Below are positions 24,130 to 33,780 of a stretch of DNA of 64,000 bases, piece after piece. Origin of the DNA: Candidatus Intestinimonas merdavium. GTDB lineage: Bacteria; Bacillota; Clostridia; Oscillospirales; Oscillospiraceae. A model generated the notes under the pieces. It was not told the DNA's origin. It did no database searches and worked only from the letters and a program-made list of their open reading frames with translations. The stretch lies in assembly GCA_019115785.1 (NCBI GenBank), contig DXCX01000055.1, forward strand, positions 1 through 64,000, written 5' to 3'. A program made the translations under genes and the position numbers. Within the stretch, counting starts at the first letter, position 1. Every line of letters begins with the position of its first letter.

Positions 24130-27093
24130 TCATCCTACTAAGGAGGCTGTTTCAGAGGGTTCCCGGTTTCGCCGGGCGTCCATGGCGGCCATGAGGGAGC
24201 GGATGCGGATGCGCACCGCGCCCAGGTTATTGATGTCGTCGATTTTCAGCTGGGTGTAGAGTTTGCCGCCCTTCTCCAGAATGTCCCGCATCTCGTCGGT
24301 GGTGATGGCGTCAGTGCCGCAGCCGAAGCTCACCAGCTGCACAACCTGCATGTCGCTCTGGGTGCAGACATACCGGGCGGCATTGTACATCCGACTCTGA
24401 AAGGTCCACTGATTGAGGACCTTCCGGGGGGCGTAGCCTTCCAAATAGGAGAGGGCGTCCTCGGTCACCAGCACGAAGCCGAAGGAGGTGATGAGGTCGT
24501 TGATGCCGTGGTTGATCTCTGGATCGATGTGATAGGGCCGGCCGCACACCACGATGATGTTCCGGCCCTCGGCACGGGCCTGGGCGATGTACTTGGCGCC
24601 GGTCTCCCGTACATCATGGACATAGGCGTCATAGGCGTCGTAGGCCGCCTTGGCGGCGCGGACCGACTCCCGCTTGGGAACGCCGAACTCGTCCTCCATG
24701 AGCTTGGCGATGCGCTTTTCAAAGTCCTTGTGCCGCCAGAGGCCCACATAGGGGTCCAGGTACTTAGTCTGCTTGAGCATGGGCACATTGGCGGCCAGGA
24801 GCTCAGGATAATAGGCGACCACGGGGCAGTTGTAGTGGTTGTCGCCGATGCCCTCGTCGTTGTTGTAGGACATACAGGGGTACCAGATGGCGTCCACTCC
24901 CTCCTCCACCAGGGCCTCCACATGGCCGTGGAGGAGCTTGGCGGGATAGCACACTGTGTCAGAGGGGATGGTGTGCTGGCCCTTCAGATAGAGCTTCCGG
25001 GAGGACTCGGGGGAGAGGACCACCTCAAAGTTGAGTTTGGTGAAGAAGGTGTACCAGAAGGGCAGATTTTCGTACATGTTGAGGCCGAATGGGATGCCCA
25101 TCCTGCCCCGGGAGCCGTCTCCCTCTCCCTTGCCCTCCATAGCCCGGAGCTTTTGGTATTTGTAGATCATGAGGTCGGGCATGGACACCTTCTCCTTGCC
25201 CAGGGGACGGGAGCAGCGGTTGCCGGAGATGAATTTCCGCCCACCGTCAAAGCTGTTGACGGTGAGGGAGCAGTGGTTGGTACACAGATTGCAGGTCACC
25301 GGCTTGGCGGTATGGGTGAAGGACTGTAAGGCCGTCTCATCCAAAAGGGTGCTCTGCTCCAGATGGAGGTCCCGGGCGGCCAGCGCGGCGCCAAAAGCCC
25401 CCATCAAACCGGCAATGGTGGGCCGGGTGACGTTGCGGCCCAGCTCCAGCTCGAAGGCCCGCAGAACGGCATCATTGAGAAAGGTGCCGCCCTGGACCAC
25501 GATGTGCTTGCCCAGGTCGTCGGCGGAGGCGGCCCGGATGACCTTATAGACAGCGTTCTTTACAATGGAGATGGACAGACCGGCGGAGATGTCCTCCACG
25601 CTGGCGCCGTCCTTCTGGGCCTGCTTCACGGAGGAATTCATGAACACGGTACACCGGGAACCCAGGTTCACCGGATGCCGGGCAAAGAGGCCCAGCTTGG
25701 AGAAATCAGCGATGTTGTAGCCTAAGGCCTTGGCGAAGGTTTCGATGAAGGAGCCGCAGCCCGAGGAACAGGCCTCATTGAGCATGATGGAATCCACGGC
25801 GCCGTTTCGGATCTTGAAGCACTTCATGTCCTGGCCGCCGATGTCAATGATGAAGTCCACGTCGGGGTTGAAGTGGGCGGCGGCGTTGTAGTGGGCTACC
25901 GTCTCTACCAAACCCAGGTCACAGCCGAAGGCGTTTTTGACCAGGTCCTCGCCGTAGCCGGTGACGGCGGCCCCCTTGATGGTGACCCGGTCGCCGCAGA
26001 GCTTGTAGATCTCCTTGAGCTGCTCCAGCACCACGGCCACAGGGTTGCCCAGATTGGAGTGGTAGTAGGTATAGAGAAGCCCGCCGTCGGGGGCGATGAG
26101 GCACATCTTGGTGGTGGTGCTGCCCGCGTCAATGCCCAGCCAGGCGTCGCCGGTATAGGTGTTCACATCCACCTCGGGGGGGTGGTTGGCGTTGTGCCGG
26201 ATGGTAAAGTCCTCATATTGCTCGGGACCGTCGAAGAGGGGAAGGAGGGTGTCCATGGTGTTTTTGGCCTCCACCGATTCCTCCAGCAGCCTGAGGGCCT
26301 CGTCGAAGGGGCGCTCTACGTAGTCGGTGGAGCAGAGGGCGGCACCCATGGCGGCGAAGCAGTCGCCGTCGGCGGGGAAGATGGCGTGCTCCTCGTCCAG
26401 CTTCAAGGTTTCCACGAACCGCTGCCGCAGGCCCATGAGAAAGTGGAGGGGGCCGCCCAGGAAGACAATCTTGCCCCTGAGCTCCCGCCCCTGGGTAAGA
26501 CCGGCCACGGTCTGGTCCACCACGGCCTGAAAGATGGAGGCGGCCACGTCCTCTTTTCGCCCGCCTTGGTTGAGGATGGGCTGGATGTCACTCTTGGCGA
26601 AGACGCCGCAGCGGGAGGCGATGGGATAGATCTTCTCGTGCTTGAGAGAGAGGGCATCCAGCTCGTCAATGGTGACATTGAGCAGGGAGGCCATCTGGTC
26701 GATGAAGGCGCCAGTGCCGCCGGCGCAGGAGCCGTTCATCCGCTCCTCCAATGCCCCGCCGAAGAAGATGATCTTGGCGTCCTCGCCGCCCAGCTCGATC
26801 ACGGCGTCGGTGCCGGGAATATAGGTGTTGACGGCGGCGGCGGTGGCGTAGACCTCCTGGACAAAGTCAATGCCCGCGGCCCTGGCCACGCCCAGACCGG
26901 CCGAGCCGGTAATGACCAGCTTTATGTTCTTGCCCCGGAGCTTGTCCTGGATGGAGTGAAGGGTTTCACAGGCCCGCTCCCGGGCCTTGGAGTAATGCCG
27001 CTCGTAGGAGCGGAACAGGAGCTTGTTGTCCTCATCCAGCACCACTACCTTGACGGTGGTGGAGCCGATGTCGATGCCGATGCGAAGGCTCAT
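24130..27093 (-). CDS. Acyl-CoA dehydratase activase (two BadF/HgdC ATPase domains plus DUF2229)
   Basis: HgdC-type activases use ATP to fire single electrons into radical 2-hydroxyacyl-CoA dehydratases. The 987-residue protein has two ASKHA ATPase domains. The first starts MSLRIGIDIGSTTVKVVVLDED with NGSCAGGTGAFIDQMASLL; the second, near residue 317, is WLGIDAGSTTTKMCLI with NEACSSGCGSFIETFAKAL. The Cys residues in these segments are those that hold the bridging [4Fe-4S] cluster between subunits in HgdC. A DUF2229-type part follows (CNLCTNHCSLTVNSF near 630, SDTVCYPAKLLHGHVEAL near 730). Close relatives are usually one protein with an added HgdB-like module, here a separate gene. It has its own promoter. 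No dehydratase alpha/beta genes are adjacent. Confidence 0.87.
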   Translation of the reverse strand: MSLRIGIDIGSTTVKVVVLDEDNKLLFRSYERHYSKARERACETLHSIQDKLRGKNIKLVITGSAGLGVARAAGIDFVQEVYATAAAVNTYIPGTDAVIELGGEDAKIIFFGGALEERMNGSCAGGTGAFIDQMASLLNVTIDELDALSLKHEKIYPIASRCGVFAKSDIQPILNQGGRKEDVAASIFQAVVDQTVAGLTQGRELRGKIVFLGGPLHFLMGLRQRFVETLKLDEEHAIFPADGDCFAAMGAALCSTDYVERPFDEALRLLEESVEAKNTMDTLLPLFDGPEQYEDFTIRHNANHPPEVDVNTYTGDAWLGIDAGSTTTKMCLIAPDGGLLYTYYHSNLGNPVAVVLEQLKEIYKLCGDRVTIKGAAVTGYGEDLVKNAFGCDLGLVETVAHYNAAAHFNPDVDFIIDIGGQDMKCFKIRNGAVDSIMLNEACSSGCGSFIETFAKALGYNIADFSKLGLFARHPVNLGSRCTVFMNSSVKQAQKDGASVEDISAGLSISIVKNAVYKVIRAASADDLGKHIVVQGGTFLNDAVLRAFELELGRNVTRPTIAGLMGAFGAALAARDLHLEQSTLLDETALQSFTHTAKPVTCNLCTNHCSLTVNSFDGGRKFISGNRCSRPLGKEKVSMPDLMIYKYQKLRAMEGKGEGDGSRGRMGIPFGLNMYENLPFWYTFFTKLNFEVVLSPESSRKLYLKGQHTIPSDTVCYPAKLLHGHVEALVEEGVDAIWYPCMSYNNDEGIGDNHYNCPVVAYYPELLAANVPMLKQTKYLDPYVGLWRHKDFEKRIAKLMEDEFGVPKRESVRAAKAAYDAYDAYVHDVRETGAKYIAQARAEGRNIIVVCGRPYHIDPEINHGINDLITSFGFVLVTEDALSYLEGYAPRKVLNQWTFQSRMYNAARYVCTQSDMQVVQLVSFGCGTDAITTDEMRDILEKGGKLYTQLKIDDINNLGAVRIRIRSLMAAMDARRNREPSETASLVG

Positions 27094-27146
27094 AGGTTCA
27101 CCTCATAGCCCCGAAAACTGCCGGGGCGCATATTTTCGTACCTTAT

Positions 27147-27175
27147 ATACTATAACAAATCGACAGATTTTACAA
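27147..27175 (-). promoter_or_regulatory. Promoter for the activase gene
   Basis: On the minus strand TTGTAA, 17 bp and TAGTAT in an A+T-rich stretch about 55 bp upstream of ATG 27093. Confidence 0.55.
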
Positions 27176-27446
27176 CTGATAAATCTGCAAAGAAAATACC
27201 ATAAAACCTAGGGAATTGCAATGGTATTTTGACGGAAAAAACCGCCCGCACAGCAGGGCAGCAAGATGTGAAAAAGAAGAATTCCGGAAATCTTGATCCA
27301 GGCGGCCCCTCATCGGGGGAGTTTTGCTGTGCCGTCAGGCGGTGGTGTGGTTCCTTCGCCGCAGAAACAGAGGTCGCTGAGCCATAGGAGTCAGACAAGG
27401 CGTTTCCCGCCTTGGGAGACGCCTTGTCTGGTGAGCAGATGGTTTG
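27176..27446. other. Intergenic region between malQ 3' end and the activase promoter
   Basis: No gene is supported. The stretch contains a hairpin (AGACAAGGCGT/ACGCCTTGTCT, 27393-27431) just past the malQ stop and a shorter stem near 27310-27325. Neither has a clear T run, so they are only possible 3'-end structures of malQ. Confidence 0.4.
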
Positions 27447-28925
27447 TTATCCCCTTCGATAGGTCCGGGTGATTTTGGCCAGCTTGCCGGATACATCTCC
27501 GTTGAGGGCAGCGGAGCGGACCCGCCAGGACCAGTTGTTGGGACCGGTGGTACCGGGGAAGTTGACCCGGGTGTCGGCGCCCAGGCCAAGCACATCCTGA
27601 AGAGGGGCGATGGCCAGTGCGCTGGGAGACATCCAGGCCCCGCAGATGGCTCCCCAGCCGAAGCCCTCGTCGGCCCGAAGCCGCAGGTAGTCGGAGGCAA
27701 ATTCCCGCTCGGCGGGGCTGGCCTCGTCAAAGAGCCACTGGACAAAGGTGGGGGTATCGTGGGTGCCGGTGTAGACCACCGACTCCTTGGGACAGTTGTG
27801 GGGAAGGTAGGAGCTCTCCCCGTTGGGGTCAAAGGCGAAGACCAGAATCTTCATGCCGGGGATGCCGGAATTGTGGATGAAGTGCCACACATCGTCGTCC
27901 AGAACCCCCAGGTCTTCGGCGATGAGCTCCAACTGAGGCACCTCCTTGGCAAAGTGGTCCAGCAGGGCCTGGCCGGGACCCTTCTCCCACTTGCCGTCCT
28001 TGGCCACCTTGGAGGAGGCCGGGATGGCCCAGTAGGTGTGAAAGCCCCGGAAGTGATCGATGCGCAGCCGGTCATAGAGGAGGGCGGCATTCTGAAGCCG
28101 CCGGGTCCACCAGGAGAAAAGTTCTTTTTTGTGGCCGGCCCAGTCGTAGAGGGGATTGCCCCAGTATTGTCCCACATCAGAGAAGGCGTCGGGGGGGACC
28201 CCGGCCACAGCGGTGGGTACGAAGTCTGCGTCCATTTGGAAGAGCTGGGGCTGGGACCACACCTCCACGCTGTCAGCGGAGACATAGATGGGGAGATCAC
28301 CCATGATAGCAATGCCCTTTTGATTGGCATAGGTTTTCAAAGCCCTCCACTGGCGGAAAAAGTGGTACTGGAGGAAGACCTGGAAGTCCACCTCGTCGGA
28401 GAGGGATTGACCCCAGCGCTCCATGGCATCCGGCTCCCGGCAGCGGATGTCGTGGGGCCACTGGTCCAGAGGAAGCCCTAGCTTCTCGTGAATGGCGGAG
28501 AAAAGAGCATGGTCAGGGAGCCAGTCGGCCTGCTCCTGGAGAAAGGCGGCCCGGGCAGCGGTATCGGTATCCCGCTTCCAGGCAGTGCGGAGGAGGGGAG
28601 GCCGGTTTTCGCGGAGCCAGTCATAGTCCACCCGGTCAGGCTGGGGGTAGCGGGCACCGTTCAGCTCCTCACGGGTGAGGAGCCCCCGCTGGACGAATTC
28701 CTCCAGATCCAGCAGCCAGGGGTTGCCGGCAAAGGCGGAAGGGGACATGTAGGGGGAGTCGCCACTCCCTGGCGGCACCAGAGGGAGGATCTGCCAGGTG
28801 TGCTGCCTGGCCTGGGCCAGAAAGTCAATGAACTGCCGGGCACCACTGCCTAAGGTCCCGATGCCGTAATCACCGGGCAGGGAAAAAATGGGCAGAAGCA
28901 GGCCGCTGGAACGTCCTTTTAACAT
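27447..28925 (-). CDS. malQ: 4-alpha-glucanotransferase (amylomaltase)
   Basis: MalQ transfers alpha-1,4-glucan segments between maltooligosaccharides or glycogen-derived chains (GH77). The 492-residue protein starts MLKGRSSGLLLPIFSLPGDYGIGTLG and has the GH77 signatures YMSPSAFAGNP, IMGDLPIYVSADSVEVW, LRIDHFRGFHTYWAIPA (catalytic Asp), ELIAEDLGVLDDDVW (catalytic Glu) and VYTGTHDTPTFVQW. The track's start at 28964 is too early; ATG 28925 follows GGAGG. The gene stands alone with its own promoter; no maltose transporter is adjacent, so glycogen metabolism is the more likely context. Confidence 0.95.
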   Translation of the reverse strand: MLKGRSSGLLLPIFSLPGDYGIGTLGSGARQFIDFLAQARQHTWQILPLVPPGSGDSPYMSPSAFAGNPWLLDLEEFVQRGLLTREELNGARYPQPDRVDYDWLRENRPPLLRTAWKRDTDTAARAAFLQEQADWLPDHALFSAIHEKLGLPLDQWPHDIRCREPDAMERWGQSLSDEVDFQVFLQYHFFRQWRALKTYANQKGIAIMGDLPIYVSADSVEVWSQPQLFQMDADFVPTAVAGVPPDAFSDVGQYWGNPLYDWAGHKKELFSWWTRRLQNAALLYDRLRIDHFRGFHTYWAIPASSKVAKDGKWEKGPGQALLDHFAKEVPQLELIAEDLGVLDDDVWHFIHNSGIPGMKILVFAFDPNGESSYLPHNCPKESVVYTGTHDTPTFVQWLFDEASPAEREFASDYLRLRADEGFGWGAICGAWMSPSALAIAPLQDVLGLGADTRVNFPGTTGPNNWSWRVRSAALNGDVSGKLAKITRTYRRG

Positions 28926-28985
28926 GGAAGCGCCTCCATTTCGTGGACCCACCGGGATCGGCACCCTGGGTGGGTGGTTTTTTCT

Positions 28986-29014
28986 ATTATAATCGAACCG
29001 GTCAACCGGCGCAA
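28986..29014 (-). promoter_or_regulatory. Promoter for malQ
   Basis: On the minus strand TTGCGC, 17 bp and a perfect TATAAT, about 60 bp before malQ. The leader contains the repeat CCCACC/GGTGGG (about 28947-28975). Confidence 0.55.
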
Positions 29015-29074
29015 GTGCGGTAGACGCCTTGCCATTTTGAGAACTTCTTCGCGGGGGAGATTTGACGGAACCCG

Positions 29075-29103
29075 TTGAGTTGCGGCGCGTATTGTGCTAA
29101 AAT
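29075..29103 (+). promoter_or_regulatory. Promoter for the DivIVA-like gene
   Basis: TTGAGT, 17 bp and TAAAAT, about 60 bp upstream of ATG 29166. Confidence 0.5.
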
Positions 29104-29165
29104 GGAACCAAGAAAAGATTTGGGCACTCATCGCCCGCAGAGATCAGGAAACGGAGGATACATAC

Positions 29166-29864
29166 ATGGAGCGAGGGGAGCATACCTTCCGCACCGCGGT
29201 AGTGGGGGGATTCAACCGCCAGGATGTGCTCGATTATATTGAGTCCGCTGTCCGGGAGAGTCGTGAGAAGATGGTTGCCCTGCAAAAGGAGCTTCAGTCG
29301 CTGCGGGAGGAGCGGGAGAAGCTCTGGCAGGAGAGGGCGGCCCTGGAGCAGCGGGCAGAGACCTTGCGAAAGGAGAGCGAAAAGCTGCGCAGGACCGGCA
29401 CGGACCAGGGGAATGAGCTGGGGGAGCTCCAGGCGGAGCTGGCCCTGGAGCGGGAGGAGCGTGCCGCCCTTCAGAAGGAGCTGGAGCACTATAAGGAGCA
29501 GTGTGCCAAGTGGGCGGAGGGCGCAAAGGCTTATGATGACCTGAAGGACCGTACCGCCACCATCGAGCTGGAGGCCCGGCAGCGGGCCCGGGCCATTGAG
29601 AGCGCCGCAGAGGAAAAGGCCAAAAGGCTGCGCACAGAAGCCGAGCAGATCCTCTATAAGGTCCAGGCGGGCTACGGCCGTCTGCGGGGAGATGTGGACG
29701 CCACCATCACCCACGCCAGCGGGGAGCTGGGCCGAGTGGACAAGGCGCTGGAGCAGGTGCGCTCGGAGTTCGCCGAGCACGACGCTGCTCTGGAGAAGCT
29801 CCTCCAGTCCTGCAAGGATGTGACCCGCAAAGTGCCGGAGACCCTTCCAGCGAAGGAAAAGTAA
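29166..29864 (+). CDS. DivIVA-like coiled-coil protein
   Basis: The 232-residue protein begins MERGEHTFRTAVVGGFNRQDVLDYIESAVRESREK. The F-x-GGFNRQDVLDYIE pattern matches the N-terminal membrane-curvature-binding segment of DivIVA/GpsB proteins. Residues about 30-215 are almost entirely Glu/Arg/Lys/Leu heptads predicted to form a coiled coil, with no C-terminal domain. A role in cell division, polarity or wall synthesis is inferred from family and from its place upstream of uppP and ftsK. ATG 29166 with GGAGG 8 nt upstream is preferred to the track's GTG at 29094, which overlaps the -10 region. Confidence 0.75.
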   Translation: MERGEHTFRTAVVGGFNRQDVLDYIESAVRESREKMVALQKELQSLREEREKLWQERAALEQRAETLRKESEKLRRTGTDQGNELGELQAELALEREERAALQKELEHYKEQCAKWAEGAKAYDDLKDRTATIELEARQRARAIESAAEEKAKRLRTEAEQILYKVQAGYGRLRGDVDATITHASGELGRVDKALEQVRSEFAEHDAALEKLLQSCKDVTRKVPETLPAKEK

Positions 29865-29891
29865 AGGCTTCAACAGGCTGGGTACATAGAT

Positions 29892-29931
29892 CCGCCACCT
29901 CGCCGGGCCCCGGTGGGGTGGCGGTCTTTCT
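29892..29931 (+). terminator. Terminator after the DivIVA-like gene
   Basis: CCGCCACC ... GGTGGCGG with an internal GC-rich loop, followed by TCTTTCT. Confidence 0.7.
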
Positions 29932-30073
29932 GTGTCGGAAAGGGACCTTAACCGTCAGGATAATGGGGCTTTACCCACAGGATAGGGGGTGGAAATGTTT
30001 TTCCCCCTGTGCTAATATAATGGTTATCGGATCGCCGCCCCGGCGGCGGATATGAAATAGGGAGGACCAAGTT

Positions 30074-30919
30074 TTGAACTATCTCTTTTCCATTGCCATG
30101 GGCTTTCTGCAAGGTGTGGCGGAGTTTTTGCCCATCTCCAGTTCCGGCCATCTGACCCTGTTCCAGTACTTTTTTTCCCCCGGAGAGAATTCGGAAGAAC
30201 TGGATATGCTCTTTACCATTTTGCTCCACTTTGGTACGTTGATCTCGGTGTGCGTCTACTATTGGCGGGATATCATGGACATGATCCGGGAGTTCTTTCT
30301 GGGATTGGCTGACCTCTTTTCCCGACGAGGGAGCCACCAGGGGCGGCCACCGGAGGCCAGACGGCTGGTAGTGATGATTGTCATAGGAACCCTGCCCCTC
30401 TTTGCCGTTTTGCTGGTTAAGGACACAGTGGATGCTGCGTTTTCCAATGTCACCTTTGTCTCGGTGGCCCTGATCGCTACCGGGTTTCTGCTCTTCTTTT
30501 CCGACCGGATGGCCAGGGGAAGAAAAACGGCCCGCACCGCCACCATCCGGGATGCCCTGCTGGTAGGCTGCGCTCAGGCGGTGGGAACCCTGCCTGGGAT
30601 CTCCCGGGCCGGTTCCACCATCTCCGCCGGTATGCTCTGCGGCTTTGACCGCACATTTGCTGTGCGCTTTTCCTTCCTCCTGTCCCTGCCGGCAGTGCTG
30701 GGTGCGAATATTCTGGAAGTCGTGGATGCCGTCCAGGCCGGCGGCGTGGACGTAGCAAGGCTTCCCATGTATGTAGTGGGGGTGGTGGTAGCCGGAGTGG
30801 TGGGATATTTTGCCATCCGGCTGGTCAACCTGCTGGCCAACAAGGGGAAGTTCGGCGCCTTTGCCTACTACTGCTGGACGGTGGGTATCGTTTCCCTGGT
30901 GGCCAGCTTCCTGGTCTGA
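30074..30919 (+). CDS. uppP: Undecaprenyl-diphosphatase (BacA/UppP)
   Basis: UppP recycles the lipid carrier by dephosphorylating undecaprenyl pyrophosphate and confers bacitracin tolerance. The 281-residue integral membrane protein has both family signatures: GFLQGVAEFLPISSSGHL (residues about 10-27, catalytic Glu and Ser) and LPGISRAGSTISAGMLCGFDR (near 176-196, catalytic Arg). About eight hydrophobic spans are visible. The start is TTG, 8 nt after GGGAGG. It lies upstream of ftsK on the same strand with no clear terminator between them, so cotranscription is possible. Confidence 0.95.
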   Translation: MNYLFSIAMGFLQGVAEFLPISSSGHLTLFQYFFSPGENSEELDMLFTILLHFGTLISVCVYYWRDIMDMIREFFLGLADLFSRRGSHQGRPPEARRLVVMIVIGTLPLFAVLLVKDTVDAAFSNVTFVSVALIATGFLLFFSDRMARGRKTARTATIRDALLVGCAQAVGTLPGISRAGSTISAGMLCGFDRTFAVRFSFLLSLPAVLGANILEVVDAVQAGGVDVARLPMYVVGVVVAGVVGYFAIRLVNLLANKGKFGAFAYYCWTVGIVSLVASFLV

Positions 30920-30976
30920 GCGCATTAGATCAATCCCGGCGGCCGCGTCCGCCTTTTTTCTGGAAAGGATGGTTCC

Positions 30977-33733
30977 ATGGCGACCACACAAAAGAAGACG
31001 ACGGGGGGAAAACGGACGGCCTCCTCTGGTGGAAAACGGAGCGGTTCCGGCACATCAACCGCGAGAAAGAGCGGTGGTAGCCGCTCCAGAAATACGGCCC
31101 CACAGCCCAAGCCAATCCGGCGGGAGGTGGGGGCCGTTGTCTGTCTGCTGCTGGCCTTCTTCGCCGCTTTTGGCTATTTCAATATCCAGGCCCTTTTCAT
31201 CGACCTGTTTTGCAGTCTCCTGAAGGGCCTCTTTGGCTACGGCTTCTGGTTGGTTCCCCCCATGCTGGTGGTGGCAAGCTATATCCTGGCCTTTCACCGT
31301 GGGCGGCCGGTTCGCCTGCGGCTGTGGTGCGCTTTGCTCACCCCCATGGTCATGGGTGCTATCCTCCACCTCTTCCTGTTCCGGGGGAAGTTTGCCTTTG
31401 GCGCGGGTGCGGTGGGAGAGCTCTGGAAGCAGGGCGAGATGGTGCGGTGTGGTGGGGTGGTAAGCGGCCTCATTGCTGAGACGCTGACGCTGGTCTTCAG
31501 TCCCATCGGCGCCGGACTCATTTTGATCCTGGCCCAGCTTCTGATGTTCCTGGGCGCCTTCCACCTCTCCATCCCAGAGATTGTGGATGCCATTCGGAAC
31601 CGGCCCATCCCCGAATATGAGTATGAGGAAGAGGAGGAGCCGGAGCCGGTGGAGAAGCCGGTCCGGCGCCGGCCGGAGCCGGCGCGCCGCCGGGCGGACA
31701 TCGACATTCCCGTGGATGACGGTCCGGCGCCCCGGCAGGAAAGGCCCCAGCCCCGCAGTCTTTTCCCCAGGAAGGAGCGATTCTTTAACCGCAAGGCGGG
31801 AGCCATGCCTCCGGACCAGGTGCTCACCGGTGCCCGGCCCATGGCGGAGGAGCCCGGGCCGACACCAACCGTACCCCAGCCAGAGCCCACCCCGGCGCCA
31901 GTGGCCGAACCTGCGCCTGTCGCCTCGCCAGTGGTGGACATGCCCCCTGTCCAGCCAGTGGGTATGGTGCAGATGCCAGAGCCGGTTGCCCCTCAGCCCG
32001 AGCCTGAAATTCCCATGACTCCGCTGCCCACACCTGCACCCATGCCCATGCCGGAGATCACCCGGGAGCCGGCAGTGGAAAAGGTGTCCGCCAAGGAGAC
32101 TCAAACCGAGGCCGCAAAGGTGGAGGAGGATATCCAGAAGACGCTGGCGGAGAATCCTCCGGCCGTCTACCAGTATCCGCCGGTCTCCCTCCTCACCGAG
32201 GGGGCCGCAGATGTGGGAAACGGGGCCCAGGCCGAACTCAAGATGAATCAGGAGCGCCTGGCCGACACCATCCGTTCCTTCGGCATCGAGGCACAGATCT
32301 CCGACGTGACCCGGGGGCCTTCGGTGACCCGGTATGAGGTAGAGCTGGATCAGGGCGTACGACTCAATAAGCTCACCAACCTCTCCGATGATATTGCCCT
32401 GGCTCTGGGTGCCACCGGCGTGCGCATCGCGCCCATCCCGGACAAGATCGCCACAGTGGGCATCGAGGTGCCCAACAAGCTGGTGAGCCCCGTCTATATC
32501 CATGAGGTCATCGACTCCAAAGAATTTCGGGACCACCCGTCAAAGGTGGCCTTTGCGGTGGGCAAGGACATCGCGGGTAACTGTATCGTGGGCAACATCG
32601 CCAAGCTGCCCCACCTGCTCATCGCCGGTACCACGGGCTCCGGTAAGTCGGTGTGCACCAACTCCCTCATCATCTCCCTGCTCTATAAGGCCACGCCGGA
32701 AGAGGTCCGGCTTATCATGGTAGACCCCAAGATGGTGGAGTTGGGTATTTATAATGGCATTCCCCATCTGTTGATCCCGGTGGTCACCGACCCCAAAAAG
32801 GCGGCGGGCGCCCTCCAGTGGGCGGTCACCGAGATGATGAAGCGCTACCGCGCTTTCTCCGAGGTGGGGGTCCGGGATCTGGCCTCCTACAACACCCACG
32901 CGGCCAAGACCGAGGGCATGGAAAAGATGCCTCAGATCGTGGTGGTCATTGACGAGCTGGCAGACCTAATGCTGGTGGCTGCCAAGGAGGTGGAGGAGTC
33001 TATCTGCCGGGTGGCCCAGATGGGCCGCGCCGCTGGTATGCACCTCATCATCGCCACCCAGCGCCCCTCCGCGGATGTGATTACCGGCCTTATGAAGGCG
33101 AATATTCCCAGCCGGATTGCCTTCGCTGTGGCATCCGCCCTGGAGTCCCGCATCATTCTGGATACCACGGGCGCCGAGAAGCTTGTGGGCCGGGGCGATA
33201 TGCTCTACTTCCCTCTGGGCTCCGGCAAGCCTCTGCGTGTCCAGGGCTGTCTCATCTCTGACGAAGAGGTGGCCGATGTGGTCTCCTTCATCAAGGCGCA
33301 GAGCACCGTGGAGTATGACGAGTCGGTCATCCATGAGATCGAGCAGCACGCCGCTGAAAAGGAGAAGGGCGGCAAAGGCGTGGGCGGTTCCGCGCCCGAT
33401 GAGGTGGGGGACGAGTACGACGAGCTCCTGCCTGCCGCCATCGAAGTGGTGGTGGAGACGGGACAGGCCTCCGTATCCATGCTCCAGCGGCGGCTGAAGC
33501 TGGGCTACTCCCGGGCCGCCAGGCTGGTGGACCAGATGGAGGAAAAGGGCGTTGTGGGCCCCTTCGAGGGCTCCAAGCCCAGGCAGGTCCTCATCACCAA
33601 GGAGCAGTGGCAGGAGATGCAGTTCAAGCAGGGCATGGTGGACCACGCTCCGGAGCCGGTGCCCGATGAGCTGGAATTTGAGGGTGACGCCATCCCCCAG
33701 AGCCGGGAGATGCCGCCCTTCGATATGGATTGA
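30977..33733 (+). CDS. ftsK: FtsK/SpoIIIE DNA translocase
   Basis: This septum-anchored motor pumps chromosomal DNA during division or sporulation. The 918-residue protein has a basic Ser/Thr-rich start and four hydrophobic spans (about 52-200). A Pro/Glu-rich linker follows (about 215-400) with repeated PEP motifs. The motor domain has Walker A IAGTTGSGKSVCTNSL (near 551) and Walker B IVVVIDELADLM (near 653), then a C-terminal winged-helix gamma domain (about 825-885, QASVSMLQRRLKLGYSRAARLVDQMEEKG) that reads polarity sequences. Start ATG after AAAGGA. Whether it acts as FtsK, SpoIIIE or both cannot be told; YpeB nearby suggests a sporulating host. Confidence 0.95.
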   Translation: MATTQKKTTGGKRTASSGGKRSGSGTSTARKSGGSRSRNTAPQPKPIRREVGAVVCLLLAFFAAFGYFNIQALFIDLFCSLLKGLFGYGFWLVPPMLVVASYILAFHRGRPVRLRLWCALLTPMVMGAILHLFLFRGKFAFGAGAVGELWKQGEMVRCGGVVSGLIAETLTLVFSPIGAGLILILAQLLMFLGAFHLSIPEIVDAIRNRPIPEYEYEEEEEPEPVEKPVRRRPEPARRRADIDIPVDDGPAPRQERPQPRSLFPRKERFFNRKAGAMPPDQVLTGARPMAEEPGPTPTVPQPEPTPAPVAEPAPVASPVVDMPPVQPVGMVQMPEPVAPQPEPEIPMTPLPTPAPMPMPEITREPAVEKVSAKETQTEAAKVEEDIQKTLAENPPAVYQYPPVSLLTEGAADVGNGAQAELKMNQERLADTIRSFGIEAQISDVTRGPSVTRYEVELDQGVRLNKLTNLSDDIALALGATGVRIAPIPDKIATVGIEVPNKLVSPVYIHEVIDSKEFRDHPSKVAFAVGKDIAGNCIVGNIAKLPHLLIAGTTGSGKSVCTNSLIISLLYKATPEEVRLIMVDPKMVELGIYNGIPHLLIPVVTDPKKAAGALQWAVTEMMKRYRAFSEVGVRDLASYNTHAAKTEGMEKMPQIVVVIDELADLMLVAAKEVEESICRVAQMGRAAGMHLIIATQRPSADVITGLMKANIPSRIAFAVASALESRIILDTTGAEKLVGRGDMLYFPLGSGKPLRVQGCLISDEEVADVVSFIKAQSTVEYDESVIHEIEQHAAEKEKGGKGVGGSAPDEVGDEYDELLPAAIEVVVETGQASVSMLQRRLKLGYSRAARLVDQMEEKGVVGPFEGSKPRQVLITKEQWQEMQFKQGMVDHAPEPVPDELEFEGDAIPQSREMPPFDMD

Positions 33734-33735
33734 TA

Positions 33736-33780
33736 AAAGGCGGCAGAGCGGTTTGGCGCGCTCTGCCGCCTTTGCGTTTT
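33736..33780. terminator. Bidirectional terminator between ftsK and ypeB
   Basis: Perfect 15-bp arms AAAGGCGGCAGAGCG/CGCTCTGCCGCCTTT with an 8-nt loop, A-rich on the left and GCGTTTT on the right; serves both convergent genes. Confidence 0.85.
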
